Below, in pieces: positions 1 to 10,461 of a stretch of 64,000 nt of DNA (within the stretch, counting starts at the first letter, position 1; each line of letters starts with the position of its first letter). The notes under the pieces were generated by a model. The model had not been told where the DNA came from and did not search any database. It worked only from the letters and a program-made list of their open reading frames with translations. Position numbers and translations under genes: made by a program. The stretch is from Lineolata rhizophorae (taxonomy: Eukaryota; Ascomycota; Dothideomycetes; Lineolatales; Lineolataceae), in NCBI GenBank assembly GCA_010093515.1, contig MU001679.1, forward strand, positions 389,474-453,473, given 5' to 3'.

Positions 1-1
1 T

Positions 2-685
2 CGCGGGGGTAGCGCGGGCTTCAACCCTCTCAGCGAACCGACGTCCACGATCAATACTTCGGCCGAGCCCTTAGCGGCAACCGCGGCCGCAGCCGAAGAT
101 CCGCAACGTCATCTTGAGAACAGTAGAGCGCAGATCCAAACGCAAAATCAAAGTCAACAACCTAATCAATTTGCGGACGGTGTGGTGTCGTCCATGCCAA
201 ACCCGGATTCGACGAGCTCACATCGCACGTTTCTTCGGCGACACTTGTCAAACGCGTCCTCATCTGCGTCCTCCTTAGCTGATGGAGGATCGTCTTCATT
301 TGGCCCTTCCCCAAACACTAGCGGGCTGGATCTCGCTCCCAGCGCTAGTGGGGATGGAATCAGTTCGGAAACACTGCCAGAGCCCATGCTTAACTTCCAA
401 AGTCTAGCTGCCATGATCGGTGATGAGGAGAAGAGGCGAGAAGACGCCGACCAGCGAGCTTCTGGGGACTCCTCTGCCGATGGTGGCAAAGAATCTAGCA
501 ACGTGGAGGACGCGAGCGCAGCTCTCCAGGAGACTTCAGAAGATCTAGCGAACAGCCATGCCACGGTCAAACCCTCCAATGGCCTAGTGAGACAAGTATC
601 CGGTGCTGATGCCGACATGACGAACGCTTCTCCATCTATCAAAGGCCCGGAAAAGCCCTTTGTATCGGGCCCATCATCGTCATAG
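2..685 (+). CDS. 3' end of a Ser-rich protein of unknown function (cut by left edge)
   Basis: The frame starting at base 2 stays open from the window edge to a TAG at 683-685, so this is the C-terminal end (about 227 residues) of a gene that begins outside the window. The visible protein is low in complexity and rich in Ser, Ala, Asp and Glu, with a Gln/Asn stretch near residues 45-55. It has no transmembrane segment and no domain I recognise, and looks intrinsically disordered. A GTG inside the frame at 182 is unlikely to be the start because the frame continues upstream without a stop. A fungal regulatory or scaffold protein tail is possible, but nothing seen fixes a function. Confidence 0.55.
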   Translation, partial: RGGSAGFNPLSEPTSTINTSAEPLAATAAAAEDPQRHLENSRAQIQTQNQSQQPNQFADGVVSSMPNPDSTSSHRTFLRRHLSNASSSASSLADGGSSSFGPSPNTSGLDLAPSASGDGISSETLPEPMLNFQSLAAMIGDEEKRREDADQRASGDSSADGGKESSNVEDASAALQETSEDLANSHATVKPSNGLVRQVSGADADMTNASPSIKGPEKPFVSGPSSS

Positions 686-1276
686 CCATTTTTCCGACAT
701 GGCGGATGCCAAACCCGCAGGCGATCAAGTATGAGAGGACTAAGATCGCCGCCGGTCATGTCAGCTCTCTTTCTCTGAAACTCGAATATTCGGCCGGAAT
801 AGTCCGATCAACGACCACTTGAACGATGTTTGGATTGAACCTTTTGTTGTGGGGGCCGGGTTACGGGGAGAACAAATGGAGTTTGAGAGGCCTAATGTTC
901 TGTCACAAAAGTTCCAGTATTTGAATTCTCTCGTTGACGCCGCTACTTATGTATGTAGCCTTAGTTTAGGTGATAAAACGGGACGTCAGGCGACACGTTA
1001 CATACGTGGAATTGGGATTGGGAACAGAAGGGGGGTGGATGAAATAGAGCGTGCGTTGCCAGTCTAGCCCTTAAATAGGCTCCGCTACGGCGAGCCCGCG
1101 ACTCCGCGGCACGTGAATGGTGAAGTACGGCAGGCGTGCCTGCGTACCTGCGTGCCTGCAATGTCCACGTATCTACATGCTACATACCTACGGTGGGGTC
1201 AGTTACGGTAGCCCGCCCCGCTAAAGCTCAAGCACCCGACATCTTCCAATCTTTCCCATCCAACGCGCTCGATGCC
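686..1276. other. intergenic spacer upstream of the GCIP-like gene
   Basis: Holds the 3' flank of the preceding gene and the presumed promoter and 5' UTR of the gene at 1277. Two short open frames here (819-1067 plus, 961-1161 minus) show no family resemblance. No RNA gene or repeat was seen. Confidence 0.5.
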
Positions 1277-2575
1277 ATGGCAGCGTTTACGCCGAACCAG
1301 TCGGACATACGGTCGCTAATCGCTCTCACCAAATCCATCCAAACCCTGACGTCGCAATACTTCGCTGCCCTCACCTCCGCAGCTCCGACGCCTTCTCTTG
1401 CCCAGACCAGCTCATGGTCCGCTGCATCGAGCTCTGCCACATCCAGCCGTGCTGTCACATCTCAGACGAGCCCCCAGGAGGCGCCTCCGCTCCTTCCCAT
1501 CCTTCGCGATGCTGCGTCCCTGCTGAAAGCCCATACTACCCGCCTCAGCCTCCTTCTCATCAACAACCCGTACACGCCGTCCGCAATATCTTCCGTGCTC
1601 CGCGATATCGCCAACACTGCGCTACCAACCATGATTGGCGCCGTAGACCTTGCGGGCGGAATCAGCCGCTCGCCTGACCCAAAAACAAGAGAGGAAGCTT
1701 CCAGAACTGCGCCCGTAGGATCCAACCAACCTACGGCAGAGCCGATTCCACGTGTTCTTCTTTTGGAAGTGCGCGCGAGAGTGCGGCGTGTGCTACGCGA
1801 AGTTGATGCTCTTCTAGCGGACGTGATCAACGGTGCAGAGCAGGAACTTAGCCGCGCCTGGGACAACACAACCAAGAGTAACGCATCCTCAGCATGCACC
1901 GAGGCCTTGAACATATCCACAGGCGCTGAGGCGGCCATTCGCGACTGCCTTGCCTCTACCGGCGTTCTATGGGAAGCTTGCGATGCGTTGGTTGAGCTGG
2001 AGAAGGTGGGTTTGGTTGGGCTTGTTGTTAAAAGAGCAGAAGAGTGGAGGGAGCTCATCAAGGACGCAGCCGTGGAGCTGAAGGAATGGGCCGACGACGT
2101 TGAGGAAGAAGAAGACGAAGGCATAGTAGCGGATGATTTCGGTAGCAACGCCGAGGGTGTAGACGAAATATTCGACACGCCCAATAAATTTCCGCGGAAC
2201 GATCACCAACTTCGCATGCAGCTAGAACGCTCGATTAAAAAGATCAAGATGGTTGGAATGCTTTACGAAGCATTAACTAAGAGACGTTTAATGTCATTTC
2301 CTCCGAGTGCACAGCATCCCTCCGCTCAAGGCGAGAGCCATCGTTGCTTAAGGACGCTAGACGCGTTGATGGATATTCTGAAGGCCCTCCCGGACACGGT
2401 GGACGAGCTTGCGGGTGCCTTTTACGAACTCGATCGAGAGCGAGCCGAACTAATGCTCTCTAAGTGTTGTGACGATGCCAGAGGTGCTGCAGATCTGGTC
2501 CGCACGAGTTGGCGAGGCGATGAAGATCAGTTCACTGCATGGTCCCGCATGTGGAACAACGCCCTTCAGGCGTAG
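1277..2575 (+). CDS. GCIP/cyclin-D1-binding-protein-1-like protein
   Basis: Single-exon frame of 432 codons. The N-terminal half resembles the GCIP (Grap2/cyclin-D-interacting, CCNDBP1) family: a helical segment with the pattern LLKAHTTRLSLLLINNPYTP followed by SAISSVLRDIANTALPTMIG is the family-like core. An acidic stretch (WADDVEEEEDE) lies in the middle, and the C-terminal half is again helical. The frame is open upstream to 1136, but the Met at 1277 is chosen because family-like sequence begins just after it and the upstream residues look like translated 5' UTR. In animals the family binds D-type cyclins and helix-loop-helix factors; its role in filamentous fungi is not established, so function is inferred from family only. 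No intron is needed. Confidence 0.72.
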   Translation: MAAFTPNQSDIRSLIALTKSIQTLTSQYFAALTSAAPTPSLAQTSSWSAASSSATSSRAVTSQTSPQEAPPLLPILRDAASLLKAHTTRLSLLLINNPYTPSAISSVLRDIANTALPTMIGAVDLAGGISRSPDPKTREEASRTAPVGSNQPTAEPIPRVLLLEVRARVRRVLREVDALLADVINGAEQELSRAWDNTTKSNASSACTEALNISTGAEAAIRDCLASTGVLWEACDALVELEKVGLVGLVVKRAEEWRELIKDAAVELKEWADDVEEEEDEGIVADDFGSNAEGVDEIFDTPNKFPRNDHQLRMQLERSIKKIKMVGMLYEALTKRRLMSFPPSAQHPSAQGESHRCLRTLDALMDILKALPDTVDELAGAFYELDRERAELMLSKCCDDARGAADLVRTSWRGDEDQFTAWSRMWNNALQA

Positions 2576-2899
2576 AGTACTTAGATATGCCCCGTGCTAT
2601 TGGTTCTGTATGGTACGCGTGACTAGAAGTAAATTGTCCTACAGCCCTGGTCCTAGGGCAACCACTGAAAATTTTGACAGATGCATGGGTAAAAAATTGT
2701 CCTCGGCAACGCCAGGGCCACTTGACGCAGTTATCGAGAGGCTCTCCATAAGGCCCTAACCCTTTTTCGGTGGAGCTCTTTATAGGGAGGGGGAGCCTAA
2801 CAGCTTTTTTTTTTTTGCCCCGGGGGGGGGGTTTGATTTTCCTATCTGTTACTGTTCTTGTTTGTCACAACCACTGCCCACAAAGGTCTAACTAGTCAT

Positions 2900-3375
2900 C
2901 GGAATTACTATAGTTATATTTAGGCTTTTAAAAGGGGCTTAACTTTATTACCATTAGAGCTTTATGTCCCTATTATATAAATCCAAAACCCTGCTCTATT
3001 AGGGTCTTACCAAGAGTTCCTCCTATACCAGCCTACCCCTAAAGAGGAAACCGACCCAAGCCCTGAAATTTTAGGGTTTTTCTTGGGGGTGGGTTTCCTA
3101 CAAGAGTTTAATAGTTACCTACATAGGATGGGATTTTGAGATTGTACTGTAGGGGGCTTAAACCCATAATAGTAAGAGGGTTAGACCCCTCCTAAAAGGC
3201 TTAGATATAGCTATACTACTATCAAATGTACTACCCAAAAAAAATTTGTTAGTAGAAGTTCTGATGACTAATCAGACACCAATTGACTCTAATACCAAGA
3301 CCCTAAACCCTAACGAAAATCTCGCCCAATAGAAATCTAAAACACGACCCAATAGACCCTACCCCATCGTAGCCC
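2900..3375. repeat. repeat family A, copy 1 (inverted arms)
   Basis: A motif near 2905-2960 (ATATTTAGGCTTTTAAAAGG, then GGCTTAAC and a TTACCATTA-like end) reappears inverted near 3160-3225. This is followed by a block ending in CTAATCAGACACC, CCCTAAACCCTAAC and CCCAATAGAAATCTAAA (about 3260-3350). The same blocks occur near 8800-9000 and inverted near 9740-9870. Between the arms lies a second shared motif, GGGTGGGTTTCCTACAAGAG plus a TTAATAGTTACCTA-like stretch (3085-3125). The arrangement suggests a small non-coding element with inverted ends, diverged by many point changes. Confidence 0.5.
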
Positions 3376-3654
3376 ATGCATCCAACTGCTAAAGAACACT
3401 GCTCTATCCCGCTTTGTAATCACCAGTAGGCTTGTCCAGCTATCTTTATCAAGTCCGTATATTGTAGGTGGAGCAGAAAGCCCCTTACTCTTTTGCTTTT
3501 CAAAAGTTGACACTTTACCACTTCCCTTTGGTGCACTTCTCCCCTCAACACTCACCACAATTACCATCACCTTTCATACAATCAAGCGGTCTTGCCACCA
3601 AACACTTGACATACCCTTCTTCTTACTCCTTCCTCTCGAAAGCTTGTTAGTAAT

Positions 3655-4170
3655 TAGTTGCCGCTTCCCCCCAACCGAGACACGATGCCGTGAGAAGTGA
3701 AGACGTGATTACTTGATGTTCTTTTATGCTGTTTCCAGGTGAAGTGTTCTACCCTGCTACAATACTTATCCATTGTTGTAAGCGACCGGTGAAGGTGGGG
3801 TCGCCTATAGTGGTATTCTAAGTCGTTTGTACTGTAGTAGGGAAGTAGCACGAACGGACAAAAGGGAGCGTAGTTACGTCTTCACTTTCTCACGGTATCG
3901 CGTCTTTGGGTTTAGTAAAGCAAAACTGTATGCTAACTGACTTTGAGGAGAAGAAAATAAGAAGAAGGGCAAAGAGAGTTTTGGAAGTATGTGGAGGCAA
4001 GACAACTTGAACAGAAAAGAAAAAAAAAAGAAGGTCCGTGTTTCTGTCTGTTAGAAGAGAGAGAAACTAAAATACATAAAAGGGGCAATGAAGTCACGTG
4101 CAACTACTGAAAAAAAAAAAAAAAAGGTATTAAGGGTGGTGCCGCCTTACTCTACTACAGTACCGTCGTA
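3655..4170. repeat. repeat family B, copy 1, with an inverted fragment at its left side
   Basis: Bases 3870-4165 begin with ACGTCTTCACTTTCTCACGG and end with AAGTCACGTGCAAC, an A-run, and GGTGGTGCCGCCTTACTCTA. The same order of blocks recurs at 7265-7545. The opening block is also present inverted at 3675-3715 (CCGTGAGAAGTGAAGACGTG), giving a short inverted pair about 170 bases apart. No open frame of interest is inside. The class of element is unknown to me. Confidence 0.5.
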
Positions 4171-4939
4171 GGGCAGTGGCGATTTGAAACCTTTGTCTGG
4201 TCCGGATCGTTTGGCTGGTTGTGCAATATACTCACCTAGGTAGGTTGAATTTTTGAGAAGGTCGGGAATAATGATAACGAGAGTCCTCGCCCTGAGAATT
4301 GTCTAAGCCACAAAAAGAGAAATCCAAGGCTAGCCAGCCGAGGAAGTTGCCCCCCCGAAAACCTTGCTAGAATAGTATAGGTGATTCTTCAAAAAGGTAG
4401 GTATAGTCGACAATGAGGTAGGGTTAATCACATGGGGATTTGGGGTGGGTTTCTTATAAGTAGGAACCTAGATAGTCTAAATCCCACCCTACTGTCGACC
4501 ATAGACTGGGGTATATAGATTATCAGGTCAGCATATATCATGGGGAAAGCTGCCAGGGATGCATATAAGCTTGACCAGCCGAGTAACTACTATTACTATG
4601 ATGCTACGCATATTTGGTACATATTGAACAATATTGCTCGCTGCGGGGTGAATAACGGCTTACCTTTTTTGAGTACATGGCTAACCAATTCGTCTTCGTT
4701 TATTAGAACTTTAGTCGTTATACCGGCCTTAGTCCTCTCCCTCGTCGATTTTAACCCATATATAATCAACATGAGTCTGTCTATTTTTTGCGTACGTGAA
4801 GTGTAACATGATTTAGAAGTGGTCAGCGAATCAAAGGCGCATATGCATCGGGGCAAAACCGCAGGTAGAGAGGTAGGGTACACGCTTACGGGTATTTGCA
4901 CGACACCAGTCTAGAATTTAAATGATAAATAATACCCGC

Positions 4940-5000
4940 GAAGACGGAATTGCTAATAATACGACCGATAGGTATCAATAGATACCGATCGGTATGGTTT
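4940..5000. repeat. fragment related to repeat family C
   Basis: Contains GATAGGTATCAATAGATACC followed by GATCGGTATGG. This is the same GGTATCTATCGGT-type wording as the arms of family C (6131-7868) and the block at 6888-6975. Short and diverged, so assignment is tentative. Confidence 0.3.
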
Positions 5001-6887
5001 CGAACTATCGTCGGCTACCGTACTTCTACCTTGATTATGTTGGGTTGGAGAAGATGTGGCGGGCCGGGGAATTCCAAAGTAGCAGCTTGCATGAAATCAA
5101 GGTTGACTGCGCGTGCCAATTGGACCGCATCTTCCTAACCATGGTCCATCACTCTGGTTTGCTCGGATGTTGTACAACTTTCCCACCCTACAAGATTGAC
5201 CGCATTGACTGACGAGTAATCACCAGCGTAGGTAAGAAGAAGAAATGAGGAGATGATAGCGAAGCAAGAAACAAGGGCGGCTTTAAATGCATAGTAGCCT
5301 GGGTGAGAATACTGTTGACAAAGTATAAAGTTGGACAAGGCGTCGTAAAGAACCACGGAGATTCGTATTTGTGAAGATTCTCATTGGTATAGCAGCCGGA
5401 AGTTTGTGATCGACTACACCTTAAAAATCCCGAGAACACAGTATTGAGATCTAACGATTCTCCCCTTCTTTATCGTGGATAAGTGTTGGTGGTCTACGCC
5501 CCATTGAAGCGCTATTCGAGTTGTGCATAGTGCCGGCGGGAAGTTCAAAGAAGTATTTATAACTTAATTTTTACTATAGGGGGCCGAGAACTTGTCTGAA
5601 ATATAACGCCGAGGCCTAAATGCAGTAGCATAGCTCATTCGAGGGAGACTGACACCAAAGGTCCTCACTCATGCTATGGAAGTACGTTTGCAGCAAGGAG
5701 AGATGTTACTCTATGCCATATTAGAACCTGCGGCAAGGTAAGGTAGTGCGGGCAAAATCGAAAGACTGAGACTCTTCCACAGCGGTCAGCTCTGTACGTT
5801 AGCTGAATGTTAGCGCCTTGAAGACGCGGCTGCGGTTGTTTCTACTATGTCCTAGCGTGCGCAATCGGGACAAAAGTTCAACATTACCCCCGTATTGCAT
5901 GACTATGCTTTAGCTTAATTCAGCTACGTGAACGAAAATACGTCACCTTTATAGAAATATGCGAATATCCGTGGGCTAGTGTCAATCAAGACGCTGACGG
6001 CTGTCAGATACGTTGTAAAGAAGCTCGGCTGCGCTACGAACCGGGAGGCCAACGAGGCACGGCAGTGACCACCGGCGGAACACCGACGGTGCTTAAGCAG
6101 ATCCAGGAATCAACTTCAGGCAGTACCAGCGTGGGCGATGATACCAATAGTATTACAATAAAGCGATTGGTAGCCGATCGATAGTTTGACCGATAGACAT
6201 CGATATTTATTGGTTAGCTAACCAATAGTAGTCGACTACCCTGCTTAACTGTAGAATATTCTTCTCCTATAACCGTCTAGCAACAGAAGATAAGTGTTGA
6301 ACTAGCATGCCCTAGCCAGCTAAAAGACTGGTATAGTATCGCTTGAAGTGCGATATTGCTGGCCAGGAACTATGTGTTAGGTCTAGCGTACCCTAGCCTG
6401 CAACTAGCCAACTTGAAACTAGAGCATGCTAGTTTTAATATTTTCGTACGAAAAGTAAAGCAAGATAATTTTTAAAGTATACTACGCTAAGTATCTAGCG
6501 ATTGCTATCTATACTATTATCGCCTATCCGAGGTAGTACCCGGCGTAATACACGTTCGTTGACCAAGAGCATGCCAGGACAATTTCTGGATTCTCTTGTT
6601 CGACATCCTTTCCTTTATATTTATATTTATTTTATACGTACTCAATAAGATCCGGCTACTTATACCCATGAATAATAGGACAAAACTAGTGTGAAATTAG
6701 CTAATTGGCCGCTTCCGTACGCACGGCGCTTCTACGCCAAGAGACTGTGCTTTACGCCGTCTCTATACCTAGGTAGATCTCCATTTTATACGTACGAACT
6801 AGGAAAGGTATAGACCTTTTAGCTATAGGAGCAATATCTATATAAGGATGCCCTCCGGTAATATCGTACTCCTCTACTCAGAGTTGT

Positions 6888-6975
6888 CGATAATAGTATC
6901 GATAGCGACCAATAGATACTTAGTATATATTGGTATCTATCGGTATCTATCGGTTGTATTATTGATACTTCCGGC
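6888..6975. repeat. internal family C-like hairpin block
   Basis: Bases here read ATAGTATCGATAGCGACCAA, then a hairpin-like centre (CCAATAGATACTTAG..TATATTGG), then two tandem units of TATCTATCGG. The wording matches the arms of the inverted pair at 6131-7868 and the fragment at 4940-5000, so this small repeat is present at least four times in the desert. Confidence 0.4.
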
Positions 6976-7264
6976 TTCGCAGCATTTGAATACTCGTACG
7001 AAAATTAGTTTTGCAATTAAATATTAGCAGTTGGTCTATATTATATTAGCTAACTGCTTATTAGCTGTACTTGCTAGGTTGCATATCGTGAGGTAGGCAT
7101 ACTGACGCGACTGCATTATAATTTTGAGAAGGTGCGCTAGCGTACCTACCCGCCCGTAGCAAAAAGCTTTTGCCAGCCTATGTAAAATTTCTCTTATATA
7201 TCGCACGATACCCTCCTACCTATTGTAGCAGGGTAGAGCACTTTACCTAGGACCAACACCTAAA

Positions 7265-7545
7265 GAATAAAAGAATGTTCACGTCGTCACTGCTTCACGG
7301 CATTATGCGTTCGAGCTCAGAGGAGCACTGCTGCTTGCCAACTAACTTTTGGTAGCTTTTGTGTACGTGTGTATGAATGGCAAAGGCAACTTCACTTGTG
7401 CGTGTTGAATGAGTGTCTATTCTGTATAGAAGGAGAAAAACCCAACCTACTCAAAAGGAAAAGAAGTCACGTGTAAGAAAGAGGAAGAAACTACCAAAAA
7501 GGGGTATTAGGGGTGGCGCCGCCCTACTCTACTACACTATACCAA
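7265..7545. repeat. repeat family B, copy 2
   Basis: Direct repeat of 3870-4165. It opens with CACGTCGTCACTGCTTCACG and closes with GAAGTCACGTG followed by GGTATTAGGGGTGGCGCCGC and CCTACTCTACTAC. The two copies lie about 3.4 kb apart in the same orientation, with the interior more diverged than the ends. A short plus-strand frame overlapping it (7413-7622) is low in complexity and not accepted as a gene. Confidence 0.5.
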
Positions 7546-8292
7546 ACAATCCTCGAATTTATTCTCTTATACTAGCTAATGCAAATGTCCCTTCTCCTCC
7601 GCCTGCTCCCTGCTGCTGCTAATATGGCCAACTACTAGGCTGTTACTATTTATAACCCTAGGTTCCAGGAAGGAATTCCTTTCCTACGCGTGGCGGGCTA
7701 GTAGATAGCTTAATATGTACGTCCTCCCCAATCTAGGGCTGTTCTTGCTCTCCCTAGAAATTTTCTTCAGTAAAGCAGGGTATTAGACAAGTATTGATTA
7801 GCTAATCAATAGTATTGATATCTATCGGTCCAACTATCGGTCGGCTATCTCTCGGTATCATCGCCAACCCTGCCTCTGCTACGTGCCCCCTACTGTGCTA
7901 TATGCTCCCGTGCTCTGCATGCTTATCTTTATGCTATACTGCGTGCTGCCTATGCTACTCTAGAGCAGGGAGATAGCTACGCTACCTCTCTGCCGCCGCG
8001 CTGTTATTTTACTATATACATGTATGCTCCTCTTTATAGGGGTGGAAAAAACCCTACAAGGGCGAAGCGAGGCCCGAGCCAGCTCGCAAAACCAGCGCAG
8101 TTCGTTAGCATACCGATCGCCGTGGAATTGCGGGCCTGACAAGTATGCACGTCCTTTACTATGTTTGTCGTATCGACCCTATGACGACTGCGACCCCCCC
8201 GGAAACGGATGGTACGACGAAGCGGGTAGGCCGCTCTCAAACAAGGCGTCGCGCGCTGACGTAGGGCCGGGTTTACTTTGTGAACGTGACGA

Positions 8293-8482
8293 NNNNNNNN
8301 NNNNNNNNNNNNNNNNNNNNNNNNNNNNNNNNNNNNNNNNNNNNNNNNNNNNNNNNNNNNNNNNNNNNNNNNNNNNNNNNNNNNNNNNNNNNNNNNNNNN
8401 NNNNNNNNNNNNNNNNNNNNNNNNNNNNNNNNNNNNNNNNNNNNNNNNNNNNNNNNNNNNNNNNNNNNNNNNNNNNNNNNNN
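8293..8482. other. assembly gap (190 N)
   Basis: A run of 190 undetermined bases, bordered on the right by a C-rich/G-rich stretch (CCCCCCCCGGCCCCCCGCGG). The flanks (about 8040-8290 and 8483-8560) are clearly more GC-rich than the surrounding desert. Frames that cross the gap are not interpretable. Confidence 0.98.
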
Positions 8483-8754
8483 CCCCCCCCGGCCCCCCGC
8501 GGGGCGGCGAATGTCATCCTATCGACACGGTGCTAGATTTATACAAAGGATCTCATCCAAGAGCTGAGTTTGATCAGAGATATGCTCACGCTTCAGCGTA
8601 CTTATTGCTGCACGTTTTCGTCTGTACGGAAAGCCTACTAAAGGTAAGGAAAGGCGAACGCCTCCTTCTACTGTTGGCTGTCGGCGATTATACCAGAATA
8701 AATAAAAAGATCGTTCACAATGAGATTGGGTTCCTCCGTAGCGTAATTACTATT

Positions 8755-10225
8755 AGGGTAGAGTAGGGTAGGTGGGTTTTTTCAAACCCCCGATAAGGTA
8801 GGACTTTATAAGATAGTAGTAATAGGGTTAAGCCCCTTCCGAAAAAAACTTAATATACTATGCTTTCTAGTAGTAATAATTCCGATGACTAACTAGACCC
8901 TAATAAACCCTAGTGCGAAGACTCTAACCCCAACAAAAAAACGTTCGCCCTAATAGAAATCTAAACCATGACTCAATGGATCCCACCCGACCCCACTTCC
9001 CCATATTGTAGACCGTAGATATATATAAAGAGGCATATTACTAGGGCTTTATAAAGACCTTAAGTTTCTATATGAATATTAAAAGGTATAGCTCACCTAA
9101 AGGGAACCCAACCCAAACCCCAATGGGGTCAACCTCACACTATTATGGGCTATATAAGAGGATACGTATTATCGTAACCTCTACTGATATATGGAAAATA
9201 GGTATGTATCTCGCGGTACTACTTAAAGTTTTCTTTATTAAAAGTATCGCGATCCACAGTGGGGTGGGGTCAACCCCATGGATTTTTAGGGCGGGTTTTC
9301 CAAAACAGTTCAGTAGTTGCCTAGATAAAAAAACCCAACCCAGAAACGCCAAAAAATCGCGGTTTAGGGTCCCAAGTCCCACCCTATTTTAAACCATAAA
9401 AAGTATAATAATTATACTAGGATTATAGCTTCTAAGCAGTCCCTGTAGTGAAAATCTTTCAAGGAGGGTAGGGGCCTGTAAAGCCTTGTTATACACGCTG
9501 TGGGTAGAAATATCCTCTAGATCTTTTCTAGAGATAGCTAAGTATAGAGGCAACGGCTACTAAACTCCTAGCGTATATCCGTGGTAATGGCTACTGACTG
9601 TTTTAGACCGGCGTCCCTTACTATAAAGCCCTTAGGAGTATGGGGTGCGATTTGGAACCCTAAGCCGAAGAAGTTTTAGGGGTTTCTTAGGGTGCATTTT
9701 CTAAAAGAGTTTATTAGTTGCCTAGTTAGAAAATCCATTCTAATGCGCTATAAGGTAGGGTGGGGTCGAGTTTAGATTTTTATTGGGGCGAGTCTCTATT
9801 TGTTGGGATTTGGGATTTCAGCATTAGGGTTAATCAGTGTCTAATTAGTTGTTAAAATTTGGATACACTCGCGCACGAATAATGGTAGATCTGCACGCGA
9901 AATAATGTCACGACCTCTCTGCACTTTCATTCGCTATACGGAGCCTGTACGGGCCTTCTGAGGCTGCGCCGGTTCTACGCCGTTAGAACCACACCGGCTC
10001 CACGCTATCTCAGTTACGGCTACGCTGGCCCCGTTATGGCGGCGCTACAGCCCTCTTGCCCCGAGCAAGAAGCCGAATACAGAATATCCAGGCTAACTAT
10101 AACCCCGGGCGGCCCGTAGCAGTCCAAGCGAAGCGAGCGCAGCTCGTATTGTATATTTAAGTAGTATAACTATATTTAAGCTTTTCGGATAGGGTTTAAC
10201 CATATTACTATTGATTTATAAACTC
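8755..10225. repeat. repeat family A, further copies (inverted arms)
   Basis: Bases 8800-9000 match copy 1 (GGGTTAAGCCCCTTCCG, GATGACTAACTAGACCC, CCCTAATAGAAATCTAAA). Bases 9740-9870 carry the same block in reverse complement. Near 10150-10215 the left arm of copy 1 recurs in plus orientation (TATATTTAAGCTTTTCGG, then GGGTTTAACC and ATTACTATT). The inner motif (stretches like TTTAGGG..GGGTTTTC and GTTTAGTAGTTGCCTA) occurs near 9285-9330 and again near 9670-9735. This is either one larger element of about 1.4 kb or a nest of two. No coding capacity is visible. Confidence 0.5.
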
Positions 10226-10461
10226 GTACCATACTAGGTTTTTTGGGGGGGGGGGGGGGTTTTTTAAAAAAAAAGCTCCTCCTAGCCTACCCCACCCTGA
10301 TAGAAATTACGCTAAACCTAAGAGGGAGACCCATTGTGGACCATACCCCATAGGGCGGGCCTTTTGGGACACGATTAATGACCCTTGATAATATTTTTAT
10401 ATTGCTTATATTGCTTGTTTAGTTCGAGGGAAAAGGGTTGCATTTACAGCAATATGTTACT

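Larger units (their letters stand above)
6131..7868. repeat. repeat family C: inverted-repeat pair enclosing about 1.5 kb
   Basis: The left arm (6131-6250) and right arm (about 7775-7868) are reverse complements over roughly 100 bases: the left arm reversed reads TTAAGCAGGGTAG.. to ..GGTATCATCGCCCAC, and the right arm reads TAAAGCAGGGTAT.. to ..GGTATCATCGCCAAC. The left arm has about 23 extra bases near its outer end. Each arm contains a perfect palindrome: ATTGGTTAGCTAACCAAT in the left arm (about 6209-6226) and ATTGATTAGCTAATCAAT in the right arm. The interior has no supported gene. Candidate remnant of a terminal-inverted-repeat DNA transposon, or two opposed copies of a small hairpin repeat. 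Confidence 0.55.
2576..10461. other. AT-rich, repeat-bearing gene desert
   Basis: About 7.9 kb with no gene I can support. Open frames here are short and lack family resemblance. The sequence is rich in TA steps, as expected after repeat-induced point mutation, and holds at least three families of diverged repeats listed separately, homopolymer runs (T and G near 2805-2835, G/T near 10240-10265), and an assembly gap. TpA abundance was judged by eye; I did not calculate a RIP index. Confidence 0.7.

Noticed and set aside
1462-2184. 240-codon minus-strand frame
   Set aside because: Antisense shadow of the GCIP-like gene, Ser-rich only because of codon complement.
3298-3320. CCCTAAACCCTAAC resembling telomere repeats
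   Set aside because: Only two imperfect units, and they belong to dispersed repeat family A (also at about 8905 and 9825), so not a telomere.
8024-8536. Plus- and minus-strand frames running across the N gap
   Set aside because: Half the residues are undetermined and the readable part has no likeness to a family; kept only as a GC-rich island finding.
9907-10100. TGTCACGACC opening and GC-rich block that could recall an LTR start
   Set aside because: No second copy in the window, no primer-binding site or coding remnant recognised, so no element was called.
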